Shown here piece after piece: positions 16,749 to 26,313 of a DNA stretch of 64,000 nucleotides; the stretch's first letter is position 1; each line of letters starts with the position of its first letter. The stretch is from Streptomyces canus (GTDB taxonomy: Bacteria > Actinomycetota > Actinomycetes > Streptomycetales > Streptomycetaceae), in the NCBI RefSeq assembly GCF_030816965.1, contig NZ_JAUSYQ010000002.1:2885001-2949000 (forward strand), in the 5' to 3' direction. The notes beneath the pieces were generated by a model. The model did no database searches. It was not told where the DNA came from and was given only the letters and a program-made list of their open reading frames with translations. Both the position numbers and the translations under genes were made by a program.

Positions 16749-17998
16749 ATTGCCATGAAACAGGTGAGGGCTACCAGTGCTGCCGCCAGTTGGACGACCG
16801 CCATCGGGACGGCGGTGTCCTCCCCGGCCATCCCGACCAATGGGGAGGCGATCGCACCGATGAGGAAGGAGGACGTGCCGAGCAGGGCGGAAGCGGAGCC
16901 GGCGGAGTGCGTGGTGCGCAGCAGGGCGAGGGACTGGGCGTTGGGCAGGGTGACGCCCATCGCCGACATCAGGACGAAGAGCGCGGCGGCGACGGGAGCC
17001 AGGCCCACCTCGCCGAAGGTCCCCGTCGCCATCAGCAGCAACGCCGTGGCCGCCGCCGTCACGATCAGCAGGCCCACGCCCAGCGCCCGGTCCAGGCTCA
17101 CCCTGCCCACCAGCACCTTGCCGTTGATCTGGCCGACGATGACCAGCCCGACGGAGTTCAGGCCGAACAGCAGGCTGAAGGTCTGCGGGGAGGCGCCGTA
17201 GATCTCCTGGATCACGAACGGCGACGCGGAGATGTAGGCGAACAGCGCGGCGAAGGCGAAGCCGCCGGTGAGCAGGTAGCCGGTGAACGGCAGGTCGGCG
17301 AGGAGACGGCGCATCGCGTGCAGGGCCTCGCCGACACCGCCGGTGTGCCGCTCCGCCGCCGGCAGGGTCTCGGGCAACCGTGCCCAGACCAGGGCGGCGA
17401 GCAGCGCGCCGATGACCGTCAGGACCACGAACACGCCCCGCCAGTCCGTCACCCGCAGGATCTGCCCGCCGATCAGCGGCGCGACGATCGGTGCGACCCC
17501 GCCGATCAGCATGAGGGTGGCGAAGAAGCGGGCCATCGCCAGGCCGTCGTACAGGTCCCGGACCACGGCGCGGGCGATCACTATGCCCGCCGCGCCCGCG
17601 AGACCCTGCGCCAGCCGGAAGCCGACGAGGAACTCCACCGTGGGCGCGACGGCACACAGCGCGGTGGCGACGACGTACACGACGAGACCGGCGAGCAGCG
17701 GGCGCCTGCGGCCCCAGCGGTCGCTCATCGGGCCGACCACCAGCTGTCCGAGGGCCATGCCGAGCAGACAGGCGGTGAGGGTGAGCTGGACGGTGGCGGC
17801 GGGCGCGTGCAGGGCGTCGGTGACCTCGGGCAGCGAGGGGAGGTACATGTCCATCGCCAGCGGTGGTGTGGCGGTGAGGCCGCCCAGGAGCAGGGTGACG
17901 AGCAGGCCGGTGCGGCGGACGGCGACCGTGGGTGGTTCCTTGTCCGCGGTGGCCGCCCGCTGCTCCAGGTGCGGTGTCGGTGCGCCCTGCTCGGGCAT
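16700..17998 (-). CDS. Bcr/CflA-type multidrug efflux MFS transporter
   Basis: A 432-residue protein with twelve hydrophobic segments. It has the DHA1 Bcr/CflA signature AMDMYLPSLPEVTDAL near the N-terminus and motif A GPMSDRWGRRRPLL in loop 2-3. Such proteins export drugs or small metabolites by proton antiport. The ATG at 17996-17998 directly follows GGAGGGG; an upstream TTG in frame would put the ribosome site inside the gene and is rejected. It overlaps the serine hydrolase gene downstream, forming a two-gene operon. The pair might handle a beta-lactam-like or peptide-derived compound, but that is speculation. Confidence 0.85.
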   Translation of the reverse strand: MPEQGAPTPHLEQRAATADKEPPTVAVRRTGLLVTLLLGGLTATPPLAMDMYLPSLPEVTDALHAPAATVQLTLTACLLGMALGQLVVGPMSDRWGRRRPLLAGLVVYVVATALCAVAPTVEFLVGFRLAQGLAGAAGIVIARAVVRDLYDGLAMARFFATLMLIGGVAPIVAPLIGGQILRVTDWRGVFVVLTVIGALLAALVWARLPETLPAAERHTGGVGEALHAMRRLLADLPFTGYLLTGGFAFAALFAYISASPFVIQEIYGASPQTFSLLFGLNSVGLVIVGQINGKVLVGRVSLDRALGVGLLIVTAAATALLLMATGTFGEVGLAPVAAALFVLMSAMGVTLPNAQSLALLRTTHSAGSASALLGTSSFLIGAIASPLVGMAGEDTAVPMAVVQLAAALVALTCFMAMCRSGNRRATTEGAEN

Positions 17999-18085
17999 GT
18001 GCCCCTCCCTCTCCAAGTGATCCGCCGCCTATGCTCTCAGCTCGTACAGGGTGGCGAGGGTCACGTGAGCGAGGGTGGAGCCGGG

Positions 18086-19108
18086 ATGACGGAGCAGAGC
18101 GTGCGCTGGGGGATTCTGGCGACGGGCGGGATCGCGGCGGCGTTCACCGCGGACCTGGTGGATCTGCCGGACGCGGAGGTCGTGGCGGTCGCCTCGCGGT
18201 CCGAGGCCTCGGCGAAGGTGTTCGCGGAGCGGTTCGGGATCGAGCGGGCGTACGGCGACTGGGGCGCCCTGGCCGAGGACGCGGACATCGATGTCGTGTA
18301 CGTCGCCACCCCGCACTCGGCGCACCGCGTGGCCGCCGGGCTGTGCCTGACCGCCGGCCGCAACGTGCTGTGCGAAAAGGCGTTCACGCTGAACGCGCGC
18401 GAGGCCGAGGAGCTGGTCGCGCTCGCGAAGGAGCACGACCGCTTCCTCATGGAGGCCATGTGGATGTACTGCAACCCGCTGATCCGGCGGCTCAAGGGCC
18501 TCGTCGACGACGGCGCGATCGGCGAGATCCGCACGGTGCAGGCCGACTTCGGGCTCGCCGGGCCCTTCCCGCCCGCGCACCGGCTGCGGGACCCGGCGCA
18601 GGGCGGGGGCGCGCTCCTCGACCTCGGGGTGTATCCGGTGTCGTTCGCGCATCTGCTGCTCGGGGAGCCCTCGGACGTCACGGCGAAGGCGGTGCTCTCC
18701 GAGGAGGGCGTGGACCTGCAGACGGGCGCGCTGCTGTCCTGGGACAGCGGGGCGCTCGCCTCCCTGCACTGCTCCCTGACCGGCGGCACCGCCACGATCG
18801 CGTCGGTCACCGGCTCGCTGGGTCGGATCGACATCCCGAACGGCTTCTTCCACCCGGACCGTTTCGTCCTGCACCGCGACGGGCGCGACCCGGAGGAGTT
18901 CGTCGCCGACCCGGCCGACGGGCCCCGCAACAGCCTCAAGCACGAGGCCCGCGAGGTCATGCGCGCGGTGCGGGCCGGTGAGACGCAGTCCCCGCTGGTG
19001 CCGCTGGACGGCACGCTGGCCGTGATGCGGACGCTCGACGCGGTACGGGACCGGATCGGCGTCCGCTATCCGAGCGAGGCGGGTGAGCCGGAACTCACAC
19101 CTGCCTGA
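18086..19108 (+). CDS. Gfo/Idh/MocA family oxidoreductase
   Basis: A 340-residue NAD(P)-dependent oxidoreductase. The N-terminal Rossmann fold shows RWGILATGGIAAAF, then VVAVASRSEASAKVFAERFG, YVATPHSAHR and the family's EKAFTLN (usually EKP). The C-terminal half contains GGGALLDLGVYPVSFAHLLL with the conserved G-x-D-x-G-x-Y-P segment. Substrates in this family are sugars or inositols; here the EK-A replacement and GALLDLGVYP resemble trans-dihydrodiol dehydrogenase-like members. GGTGGAG precedes the ATG. The gene is divergent from the exporter and overlaps phoD tail to tail by 14 bases. Confidence 0.85.
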   Translation: MTEQSVRWGILATGGIAAAFTADLVDLPDAEVVAVASRSEASAKVFAERFGIERAYGDWGALAEDADIDVVYVATPHSAHRVAAGLCLTAGRNVLCEKAFTLNAREAEELVALAKEHDRFLMEAMWMYCNPLIRRLKGLVDDGAIGEIRTVQADFGLAGPFPPAHRLRDPAQGGGALLDLGVYPVSFAHLLLGEPSDVTAKAVLSEEGVDLQTGALLSWDSGALASLHCSLTGGTATIASVTGSLGRIDIPNGFFHPDRFVLHRDGRDPEEFVADPADGPRNSLKHEAREVMRAVRAGETQSPLVPLDGTLAVMRTLDAVRDRIGVRYPSEAGEPELTPA

Positions 19109-20735
19109 GCCCTTGGTCCCCCACCCTCGTCATGAAGGACGCGGCAGTGAAGACGGGCGCCCCGGGCGTGGTCACATACGGCACGACCTTGAAGTCGGCC
19201 CGCCCCTGCTCACGGTCCAGCCGGATGATCCCGTAACCGCGCCGGCCGTCGTAGAACTTCATGTGCGGGTTGGCCTTCGTGTACGTCTCCCAGGTCGGGA
19301 GGTGCTCGGCGCCGTCCCGGCCGCTGGAGATCGACGTGGGGACGATCTCGGTGCCGAGGGTGCGGGAGGACGGGTCGTCGAAGTCGTCCTTGATGTCGTA
19401 GGCGTAGGCGACGTGTACGTCCCCGGTGAGGACCATCAGGTTCTCGATGCCGGCCGCCTTCGCGCCGTCCAGGATGCGGCGGCGTGAGGCACGGTAGCCG
19501 TCCCAGGAGTCCATGGAGAGCTTGGAGACGGGGTTGAGGTCCAGCTTGCGCTGGGAGAAGTTGACCTGTTGCGGTACGACGTTCCACAGGGCCCGTGAGT
19601 CGCGCCAGCCGTCGAGCAGCCAGCGCTCCTGCCGGTCCCCGGTCATCGTGCGCTCCGGGTCGTCGATCACCGGCCCGGGCAGCTGGAGGCCGTCGCCGTA
19701 GGCCTGGTCGGAGCGGTACTGGCGGGTGTCGAGGATGTCGAACTGGGCGAGTCGGCCCCAGTGCAGGCGGCGGTAGAGCTGCGCGTCGGGGCCCACCGGC
19801 AGCTGCGGGCGGCGCAGCGGCTGGTTCTCCCAGTAGGCGCGGTATGCGGCGGCCCGGCGCAGCAGGAACTCCTCCGGCGGGACGCTGTTCTCGGGGATGT
19901 CGTCGGCGTAGTTGTTCTCGGTCTCGTGGTCGTCCCAGGTGACCACGAAGGGGTGTGCCGCGTGGGCGGCGATCAGGTCGGGGTCGGTCTTGTAGAGGGC
20001 GTACCGCAGGCGGTAGTCCTCCAGCGTCACCGTCTCGTGGTTGAAGATGTCGGGGACGGTCCGGTCGGTGTAGTTGCGGTAACCGCCGACCGAGTTGACC
20101 GCGTACTCGTAGAGGTAGTCGCCGAAGTGGAGGACCATGTCGACGTCCTCGTCGGCGAGATGGCGGTACGCCGTCCAGTAGCCGTCGGTGTATGCCTGGC
20201 AGGAGACGCCCGCGAAGGTGAGCTGCCGGTTGCGGCTGCCGGGGGCCGGGGCGGTGCGGGTGCGGCCGGTCGGGCTGATCCACTTGCCGACGCGGAAGCG
20301 GTAGAAGAAGTCCCGGTCGGAGTCGAGGTGGTTCACCTCGGCGTGCACGGTGTGGTTGAACTCGGGGTGGGCGACGGCCGTGCCGCTTCTGGCGACGCGG
20401 TGGAATCTCTCGTCGTGCGCCACCTCCCAGTGGACCGTGACGCGTTCGGCCGGCAGGCCGCCGTCGGGCTGGTAGGGGGTGGGGGCGAGGCGGGTCCACA
20501 GGAGCACGGACGTGGGCAACGGGTCGCCGGAGGCGATGCCGAGCGTGAAGGGGTCCTCGGTGATCTTCGCGGCGTCCAGCTCAGCGGCGCTCGCGGTGCC
20601 GGCGGCCGGCAGGTTCACGGAGAAGGCGAGGGCGGCTGCCGCCGCGGTGACGGTCAGGAAGCGGCGGCGGGGCAAGTGGCGTGCGGCGGCGCGGAGTTCT
20701 GGGGTGTGCTGTGACCTGCGGGGGTCGTGTGTCAT
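19095..20735 (-). CDS. phoD: PhoD-type alkaline phosphatase/phosphodiesterase, Tat-secreted
   Basis: A 546-residue enzyme with a Tat signal (RRRFLTVTAAAAALAFSVNL, then AxA). Mature features of PhoD follow: FTLGIASGDPLPTSVLLWTR, FAGVSCQAYTDGYWTAYR, the metal ligands in VDMVLHFGDYLYEY and FVVTWDDHETENNYAD, and LMVLTGDVHVAYAYDI. It hydrolyses phosphodiesters and monoesters outside the cell; PhoD enzymes are calcium/iron dependent. GGGGAGGA precedes the ATG. A Pho box could not be identified with confidence, but a long palindrome lies 31 bases upstream of the start. Confidence 0.9.
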   Translation of the reverse strand: MTHDPRRSQHTPELRAAARHLPRRRFLTVTAAAAALAFSVNLPAAGTASAAELDAAKITEDPFTLGIASGDPLPTSVLLWTRLAPTPYQPDGGLPAERVTVHWEVAHDERFHRVARSGTAVAHPEFNHTVHAEVNHLDSDRDFFYRFRVGKWISPTGRTRTAPAPGSRNRQLTFAGVSCQAYTDGYWTAYRHLADEDVDMVLHFGDYLYEYAVNSVGGYRNYTDRTVPDIFNHETVTLEDYRLRYALYKTDPDLIAAHAAHPFVVTWDDHETENNYADDIPENSVPPEEFLLRRAAAYRAYWENQPLRRPQLPVGPDAQLYRRLHWGRLAQFDILDTRQYRSDQAYGDGLQLPGPVIDDPERTMTGDRQERWLLDGWRDSRALWNVVPQQVNFSQRKLDLNPVSKLSMDSWDGYRASRRRILDGAKAAGIENLMVLTGDVHVAYAYDIKDDFDDPSSRTLGTEIVPTSISSGRDGAEHLPTWETYTKANPHMKFYDGRRGYGIIRLDREQGRADFKVVPYVTTPGAPVFTAASFMTRVGDQGLRQV

Positions 20736-20765
20736 CGGGTCCTCCCCTGACTGATGGATGCAGAC

Positions 20766-20801
20766 GCCAATTGGAGTGGTCCAGGACTACTCCTGATTGG
20801 C
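20766..20801. promoter_or_regulatory. 36-bp hyphenated palindrome between phoD and an SDR gene
   Basis: Outer arms GCCAAT (20766-20771) and ATTGGC (20796-20801) enclose inner arms GGAGTGGTCC (20773-20782) and GGACTACTCC (20784-20793), one mismatch, centre at 20783. It lies between divergent genes, 31 bases from the phoD start and 65 from the SDR start, so it could be an operator for both. Confidence 0.5.
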
Positions 20802-20865
20802 GCGTACACAACAGTCGGGTGTCGGACGAATGAGTTCCAGGTGGCGGCGCCTACGCTGCGGCCCC

Positions 20866-21630
20866 ATGGATGACAGGCAAGCTACGAACAAGGTCGCGGT
20901 GGTGACCGGCGCGGGCTCCGGGATCGGACGCGCGGTCGCGGTGGAACTGCTGGGCGCGGGCTGGTCGGTGGCGCTCGCGGGGCGGCGGACCGGGACACTG
21001 GAGGAGACGGCGGCGCTCGCGCCCGGGGGCGACTGCGTGGCCCTGCGCACGGACGTCTCCCAACCGGACGACGTGGCCGCCCTGTTCGCCGCCGTCGTGG
21101 AGCGGTTCGGGCGGGTGGATCTGCTGTTCAACAACGCGGGGACGTTCGATCCCGGCGGGGTGCCGGTGGAGGAGCTGCCGTACGACGCCTGGCGGCATGT
21201 GGTGGACACCAACCTCAACGGGGCGTTTTTGTGCGCGCAGGCGGCGTACCGGCAGATGAAGGAGCAGGACCCGCAGGGCGGACGGATCATCAACAACGGC
21301 TCGATCTCGGCGCACGCACCCCGGCCGCACTCCGTCGCCTACACCGCGACCAAGCACGCCCTCACCGGCCTCACCAAGTCGCTGTCGCTGGACGGGCGGC
21401 CGTACGGCATCGCGGTGGGGCAGATCGACATCGGGAACGCGGCGACCGACATGACCGCGCGGATGGAGACGGGGGCGTTGCAGGCCAACGGGGAGGTCGC
21501 GCCGGAACCTGTGATGGACGTGGCCGATGTGGCGCGCACGGTGCGGCACATGGCGGAGCTGCCGCTGGGGGCGAACGTGCAGTTCGCGACCGTACTGGCG
21601 ACGGCCATGCCGTATGTGGGGCGTGGCTGA
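20866..21630 (+). CDS. Short-chain dehydrogenase/reductase
   Basis: A 254-residue classical SDR. The cofactor motif TGAGSGIG is at residues 14-21, the NNAG motif in LFNNAGTFD, Ser in [10 protein letters not shown] and the catalytic YTATK near residue 159. [14 protein letters not shown] and [19 protein letters not shown] complete the fold. The substrate is unknown. The ATG at 20866 lacks a ribosome site, but TACGCT (20852-20857) lies eight bases before it, suggesting a leaderless message. Divergent from phoD. Confidence 0.85.
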   Translation: MDDRQATNKVAVVTGAGSGIGRAVAVELLGAGWSVALAGRRTGTLEETAALAPGGDCVALRTDVSQPDDVAALFAAVVERFGRVDLLFNNAGTFDPGGVPVEELPYDAWRHVVDTNLNGAFLCAQAAYRQMKEQDPQGGRIINNGSISAHAPRPHSVAYTATKHALTGLTKSLSLDGRPYGIAVGQIDIGNAATDMTARMETGALQANGEVAPEPVMDVADVARTVRHMAELPLGANVQFATVLATAMPYVGRG

Positions 21631-21763
21631 GCAACCGATCTCCCCAAACGGAATATGTGCTTCCACCCCACTGCGGCCGGTTGGCGGCTTATGCTCATCA
21701 CACGCTCTCCACAAGAGCTTCACACTTGAGGAGTGGCGTTCCGTCGACCGCATCCGAGGGGGA

Positions 21764-21849
21764 GCGCGGCGGCCATCCATGGACCGGATGGGGGGTGGAT
21801 CTCGCGTGGGACCGCGAGGTACGCACCGGTCCATGGACGGCCGCCGCGC
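21764..21849. repeat. 86-bp nested inverted repeat (potential cruciform)
   Basis: Two 24-bp arms, 21764-21787 and 21826-21849, are inverted copies with a single mismatch; each contains CCATGG. Between them a second hairpin is formed by CTCGCG (21801-21806) and CGCGAG (21813-21818). It lies in the 343-bp gap between the SDR gene and the ABC transporter. It may act as a terminator for the SDR gene, a MITE-like relic or a regulatory structure. Confidence 0.7.
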
Positions 21850-21852
21850 ACA

Positions 21853-21894
21853 TTCTCAGCTCGCGCACATCCCTTCTCAGCCCGCGCATATCCC
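21853..21894 (+). repeat. 21-bp tandem direct repeat upstream of the ABC transporter promoter
   Basis: Two abutting copies (21853-21873, 21874-21894) beginning TTCTCAGC and ending ATCCC differ at two positions. The period equals two DNA turns. A -10-like TACCTT lies at 21924-21929, so the second copy ends just before the expected -35, the usual place for an activator that binds direct repeats (SARP or LuxR-type response regulator). Confidence 0.6.
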
Positions 21895-21973
21895 TTCCTC
21901 ACGGCCCCGCAATGCTGCGTCCCTACCTTGAGGGCGCGCCCACAGCGGGCGCCAAGAACCTTCGAGGAACGGG

Positions 21974-23443
21974 ATGTTTGGCATCTATCTCAAGCGCGAG
22001 CTGGGCCGGCGCAAGAAGGCGGCCCTGGTCATCGCTCTGGGTCTGGCGCTCGGTATCGCGCTGGTCATCACCGTCAACTCGGTGTCGGCCGGCATGACAC
22101 AGGCTCAGGACAAGGTCCTGAAGTCTCTCTACGGCCTCGGCACCGACATGACCGTCACCAAGGCCAGGTCGGCCCCGACGTCCGGAAGTTCGGGCAGACC
22201 GAACTTCCAGTTCGACGCCGACTCCAACGACAGCGACGACACGCAGAGCTCCGACCGCGTGACGACCCAGGGCGGTCAGGCCCTGGCGGCCGGCGTGGTC
22301 ACCAAGGTCTCCCAGCAGAGCGGCGTGGCGAGCGCGGTGGGCGCGCTGACCCTGAACGTCACCAAGGTCGACGGCTCCTTCACCCAGGGCAAGGCACAGA
22401 GTTCCGGTGGAAACACCGGGAACAGCGGCCAGGGCGGCCCGGGCGGCGGCAGCAGCAGTGGCAGCACCGCCGCGCCCCAGGTCCAGGGCGGCGGCGCCAA
22501 CTTCGACGTGAACTCCTACTCCGTCGCCGGGGTGGACGTCACCGACCAGACGCTGGGCCCGCTGGCCGGCTCCAGGATCACCACGGGCAAGACCTTCACC
22601 GCCGCGCAGACCGACGCGAAGGTCGCCGTCGTCAGCAAGGCCTACGCCAAGGAGAACTCCCTCAAGGTCGGCGGGACCCTGAAGATCTCCGGCACCACGT
22701 ACACGATCATCGGCGTCGCGACGCCGGACAGCAGCGAGTCCACCACCGACGTCTACCTGCCGCTGCAGCAGGCGCAGACACTGGCCGACGCCAAGAACCA
22801 GGTCACCACGATCTACGTCAAGGCGAGCGACTCGAAGCAGATCGACTCCGTCAAGGCGGCGATCCAGAAGAACATCTCCGGTACGACCGTCACGACCTCC
22901 GCCGACCTCGCGGAGACCGTCTCCGGGTCCCTGTCCACCGCCTCCAACCTCGCGACCAGCGTGGGCAAGTGGCTGTCCATCGCCGTGCTCGTCGCCGCCT
23001 TCCTGGTCGCCGCGCTGCTGACCTCCTCGGCGGTCTCCCGCCGGGTGCGCGAGTTCGGCACCCTGAAGGCGCTCGGCTGGCCGAGCCGCCGGGTCACCCG
23101 GCAGGTCGTCGGCGAGTCGATCGTGAACGGCCTGCTCGGCGGCGCCCTCGGTATCGGCCTCGGCCTCGCGGCCGCGTACACGGTGACCGCGATCAGCCCC
23201 AAGCTGACCGCGCAGCTCGGCAGCACCGGCGGCGGTGGCGGTGCGGGCGGCCCCGGCGGTGGCGGTGGCCCCGGCCAGGCCACCCGGAACACCATGGAGA
23301 TCGCGCTCTCCGCGCCCGTCTCGATGACCACCATCGCGCTCGCGGTGGGCCTCGCGGTGACCGGCGGTCTGATCGCCGGGGCGATGGGCGGGTGGCGTGC
23401 CTCACGGATGCGGCCCGCGGACGCGCTGCGCAGCGTGTCGTAA
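21974..23443 (+). CDS. FtsX/MacB-type ABC transporter permease
   Basis: A 489-residue protein. One transmembrane helix near the N-terminus (KKAALVIALGLALGIALVIT) is followed by a ~300-residue extracytoplasmic MacB-PCD-like domain with a Gly/Ser/Gln-rich disordered insert (about residues 150-175). Three C-terminal helices (KWLSIAVLVAAFLVAALLTS, then two more) surround a second Gly-rich insert (about 415-435). The ARG-rich RVREFGTLKALGWPSRRVTR segment is the conserved FtsX coupling loop. Such permeases work as mechanotransducers or exporters with the ATPase encoded 42 bases downstream. The ribosome site GAGGAACGGG precedes the ATG. Confidence 0.85.
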   Translation: MFGIYLKRELGRRKKAALVIALGLALGIALVITVNSVSAGMTQAQDKVLKSLYGLGTDMTVTKARSAPTSGSSGRPNFQFDADSNDSDDTQSSDRVTTQGGQALAAGVVTKVSQQSGVASAVGALTLNVTKVDGSFTQGKAQSSGGNTGNSGQGGPGGGSSSGSTAAPQVQGGGANFDVNSYSVAGVDVTDQTLGPLAGSRITTGKTFTAAQTDAKVAVVSKAYAKENSLKVGGTLKISGTTYTIIGVATPDSSESTTDVYLPLQQAQTLADAKNQVTTIYVKASDSKQIDSVKAAIQKNISGTTVTTSADLAETVSGSLSTASNLATSVGKWLSIAVLVAAFLVAALLTSSAVSRRVREFGTLKALGWPSRRVTRQVVGESIVNGLLGGALGIGLGLAAAYTVTAISPKLTAQLGSTGGGGGAGGPGGGGGPGQATRNTMEIALSAPVSMTTIALAVGLAVTGGLIAGAMGGWRASRMRPADALRSVS

Positions 23444-23485
23444 CCGCTGTCGCCTTCCCCACTTCTTCTTCTCTACGGAGTTCTC

Positions 23486-24175
<690 letters not shown>

Positions 24176-24199
24176 GAGCGCTGTTCGAGGCGGGGCCGC

Positions 24200-25180
24200 T
24201 CACCGTTGCAGAAGGCTGTCGACCTCGGTCAGCTGCTCGGCGGTGAGCGGCCCCTTCTCCATCGCCCCGGCGTTCTGTTCCGCCTGGGCCACCGACCGGA
24301 AGCCGGGGATCGGAACCGTGCGCGGGCTCCGGGCCCACAGCCAGGCCAGGGCGCCCTGGGCCAGGGTGCGGCCCTCGCTGGTGAGGATCTCCCTCAGCGC
24401 GTCGATGCGGGAGAGCCACTCCGGGTCGGCGGACGTACCGTCGCCGAAGCCCTGGAGCCAGGCCGGGGGCTTGCTGCGGATGTCGCCGGTGTCCTTCGGC
24501 CCTTGGCGCTTACCGGCCAGCAACCCCATCGCGAGCGGGCTGCGGTTGATGCTGGCCAGGCCCAACTCCTCGCACAGGGAGAGCATTTCGGGCGTGTCCT
24601 GAAGCACGTTGAGCGCGTGCTGCACGGCCGTGCAGTGCTCTCCCTGCGCGAACACCGCGGCGCGGGCCGGGTCGTCGGTGCTCCAGGCGTAGACGCGGAT
24701 CAGGCCTTCGCCCACGAACTCCTCGCACAGATCCCGGAGTTCGGCCGCGCGCTCGGGGTCCAGGTCGTTCAGGTGCAGCTGGTACAGGTCGACATGGTCG
24801 GTGCCGAGCCGGTCGAGGGACGCCGTGAGGGCGCGGCGGGCGTGGGCCGGGGTGTCGTCGACGCCGGTGCGGGTGCGGGTCTCCTCGTCGAAGACGTTGC
24901 CCCACTTGGTGGCGACGACCACGTCGTCCCGCCGCTTGCCCAGCGCCCGTCCGAGCACCCGTTCACTGTGTCCGGCGCCGTAGGTGTCCGCCGTGTCGAA
25001 GAAGGTGATGCCGAGGTCGAGGGCGCGGTGCACCGCCCGTACGGACTCCTCGTCGTCGACCTTGCCCCAACCGAGGGGCTGTCCGTCGGCGTCCTGCCAT
25101 TCGCCGCCGATAGCCCAGCAGCCGAAGCCGAGTGCGCTGACCTCGATGCCGGAGCGGCCGAGAGTGCGTGTGATCTCCAT
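24200..25180 (-). CDS. Aldo/keto reductase
   Basis: A 326-residue TIM-barrel NADPH reductase. The catalytic tetrad is visible as FFDTADTYGAGHSE (Asp, Tyr), VVATKWGN (Lys) and DLYQLHLND (His). The cofactor phosphate-binding end is TVPIPGFRSVAQAEQNAGA. The N-terminus RTLGRSGIEVSALGFGCWAI is typical of the AKR11/YajO-like group. Substrate unknown. The gene is convergent with the ABC transporter operon, and the ATG at 25178-25180 begins the conserved block. Confidence 0.9.
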   Translation of the reverse strand: MEITRTLGRSGIEVSALGFGCWAIGGEWQDADGQPLGWGKVDDEESVRAVHRALDLGITFFDTADTYGAGHSERVLGRALGKRRDDVVVATKWGNVFDEETRTRTGVDDTPAHARRALTASLDRLGTDHVDLYQLHLNDLDPERAAELRDLCEEFVGEGLIRVYAWSTDDPARAAVFAQGEHCTAVQHALNVLQDTPEMLSLCEELGLASINRSPLAMGLLAGKRQGPKDTGDIRSKPPAWLQGFGDGTSADPEWLSRIDALREILTSEGRTLAQGALAWLWARSPRTVPIPGFRSVAQAEQNAGAMEKGPLTAEQLTEVDSLLQR

Positions 25181-25245
25181 GCCTGAACGCTAGGAGTTGA
25201 AGTGCGCTTCAGGGCAAGGGGTTGGCGAGGGGGATTCTCGGGATT

Positions 25246-25572
25246 TCAGGCCTGGCCGGTCTCGAAGCGGGAGATCCTGCCGTCCTCCTCGACCGTGAAG
25301 TCCCAGCGGGTGCGCATCTCGCCCCAGGCGTCGTTGCGGTAGTGGGCGAGGAGGGAACGGCCGCCGTTGGACTCGTTGTCGACATCGATGTGGCCGTTGG
25401 AGGAGAAGATCTCCCGGTCGATCCACTCGTCGAGGTCACGGTCGCTGCCGTCGTCCGCCATGGTCGCGCCGGGCGCGAGCAGGGACAGGAAGGCCTCGCG
25501 GTCATGGGCGTTGACGGCGAAGACGAAGGCGCGGACGGCCGGGTCGCTGAGTCTGGCGGTCTGAATCGTCAT
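25246..25572 (-). CDS. SnoaL-like (NTF2-fold) protein
   Basis: A 108-residue protein with the NTF2/SnoaL pattern: AFVFAVNAHDREAFLSLLAP followed by an acidic WIDREIF segment and C-terminal strands (MRTRWDFTVEEDGRISRFET). Proteins of this size act as polyketide cyclases, hydrolases or binding partners; no catalytic His/Asp pair can be assigned. It is separated by 65 bases from the aldo/keto reductase gene downstream and may be its operon partner. It is divergent from the DoxX gene. Confidence 0.75.
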   Translation of the reverse strand: MTIQTARLSDPAVRAFVFAVNAHDREAFLSLLAPGATMADDGSDRDLDEWIDREIFSSNGHIDVDNESNGGRSLLAHYRNDAWGEMRTRWDFTVEEDGRISRFETGQA

Positions 25573-25701
25573 GCCAGCCAGACTCACACCGCGCCCCCGG
25601 GGCCGCCACCCGAACGGCCGCACGAGTATTCCGGGCAGGTGTGAGCGGTGCGACGGTGGAAACGCGAGGGGGGTCTCGTTCCATTTCTGCTGGGAGTCAT
25701 C

Positions 25702-26277
25702 GTGACCGCTTACGACCGACGTGATCTGGGCCTGCTGCTTCTTCGGCTGGGAACCGGGGGTGCGCTGGCCGCCCACGGCGCGCAGAAACTGCTCGGTTGG
25801 TTCGGCGGGGGCGGCCTCGAGGGAACCGGCCAGTTCATGGAGTCCGTCGGCTACGCGCCGGGCCGGGCGAGCGCCACGGCGGCGGGGCTGGCCGAGGCGG
25901 GCGGCGGCACCCTGCTGGCACTGGGCCTGGCGACCCCGGCGGCGGGCGCGGCGGCGGCCGGCGCGATGGCCGGCGCGTCCGCGGTACACGCCCCCAACGG
26001 CTTCTTCAACGCGGGCGGCGGCTACGAGTACGCGGCAACGCTGGGTCTCACGGCGGCGGGCCTGGCGGTGACGGGGCCGGGCCGGATCTCCCTGGACCAC
26101 GCCCTCGGCCACACGGTCAACCGGGGATGGATGGTGCCGGTGGCCCTCGCGGCGACGGGGCTGGTGACCGCGGCGGTGGTGGGGGCGCGGGCTCGGCGGC
26201 TGCGGGAGAAGGAGGACGGGGGCGAGGGCGCGCAGACGGCGCTGTTCGAGGAGGAGGAGGCGTTGTTCGGGGAGTAG
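25702..26277 (+). CDS. DoxX family membrane protein
   Basis: A 191-residue protein with four hydrophobic segments. The DoxX motif is LLLRLGTGGALAAHGAQKLL with GWFGGGGLEGTGQFMESVGY, then LAEAGGGTLLALGL. DoxX/SURF4-like proteins are membrane components linked to thiosulfate:quinone oxidoreductase or redox stress; the role here is unknown. GGGAG lies before the GTG at 25702; an earlier in-frame start adds 18 residues without a ribosome site. The C-terminus is strongly acidic (EEEEALFGE). Confidence 0.8.
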   Translation: MTAYDRRDLGLLLLRLGTGGALAAHGAQKLLGWFGGGGLEGTGQFMESVGYAPGRASATAAGLAEAGGGTLLALGLATPAAGAAAAGAMAGASAVHAPNGFFNAGGGYEYAATLGLTAAGLAVTGPGRISLDHALGHTVNRGWMVPVALAATGLVTAAVVGARARRLREKEDGGEGAQTALFEEEEALFGE

Positions 26278-26313
26278 CCGAACGGGACCCCACGCCGTGG
26301 CAAGCTGCTCCGC

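Noticed and set aside
20736..20865. Pho box for phoD
   Set aside because: No convincing 11-bp direct repeats of the GTTCACC type were found.
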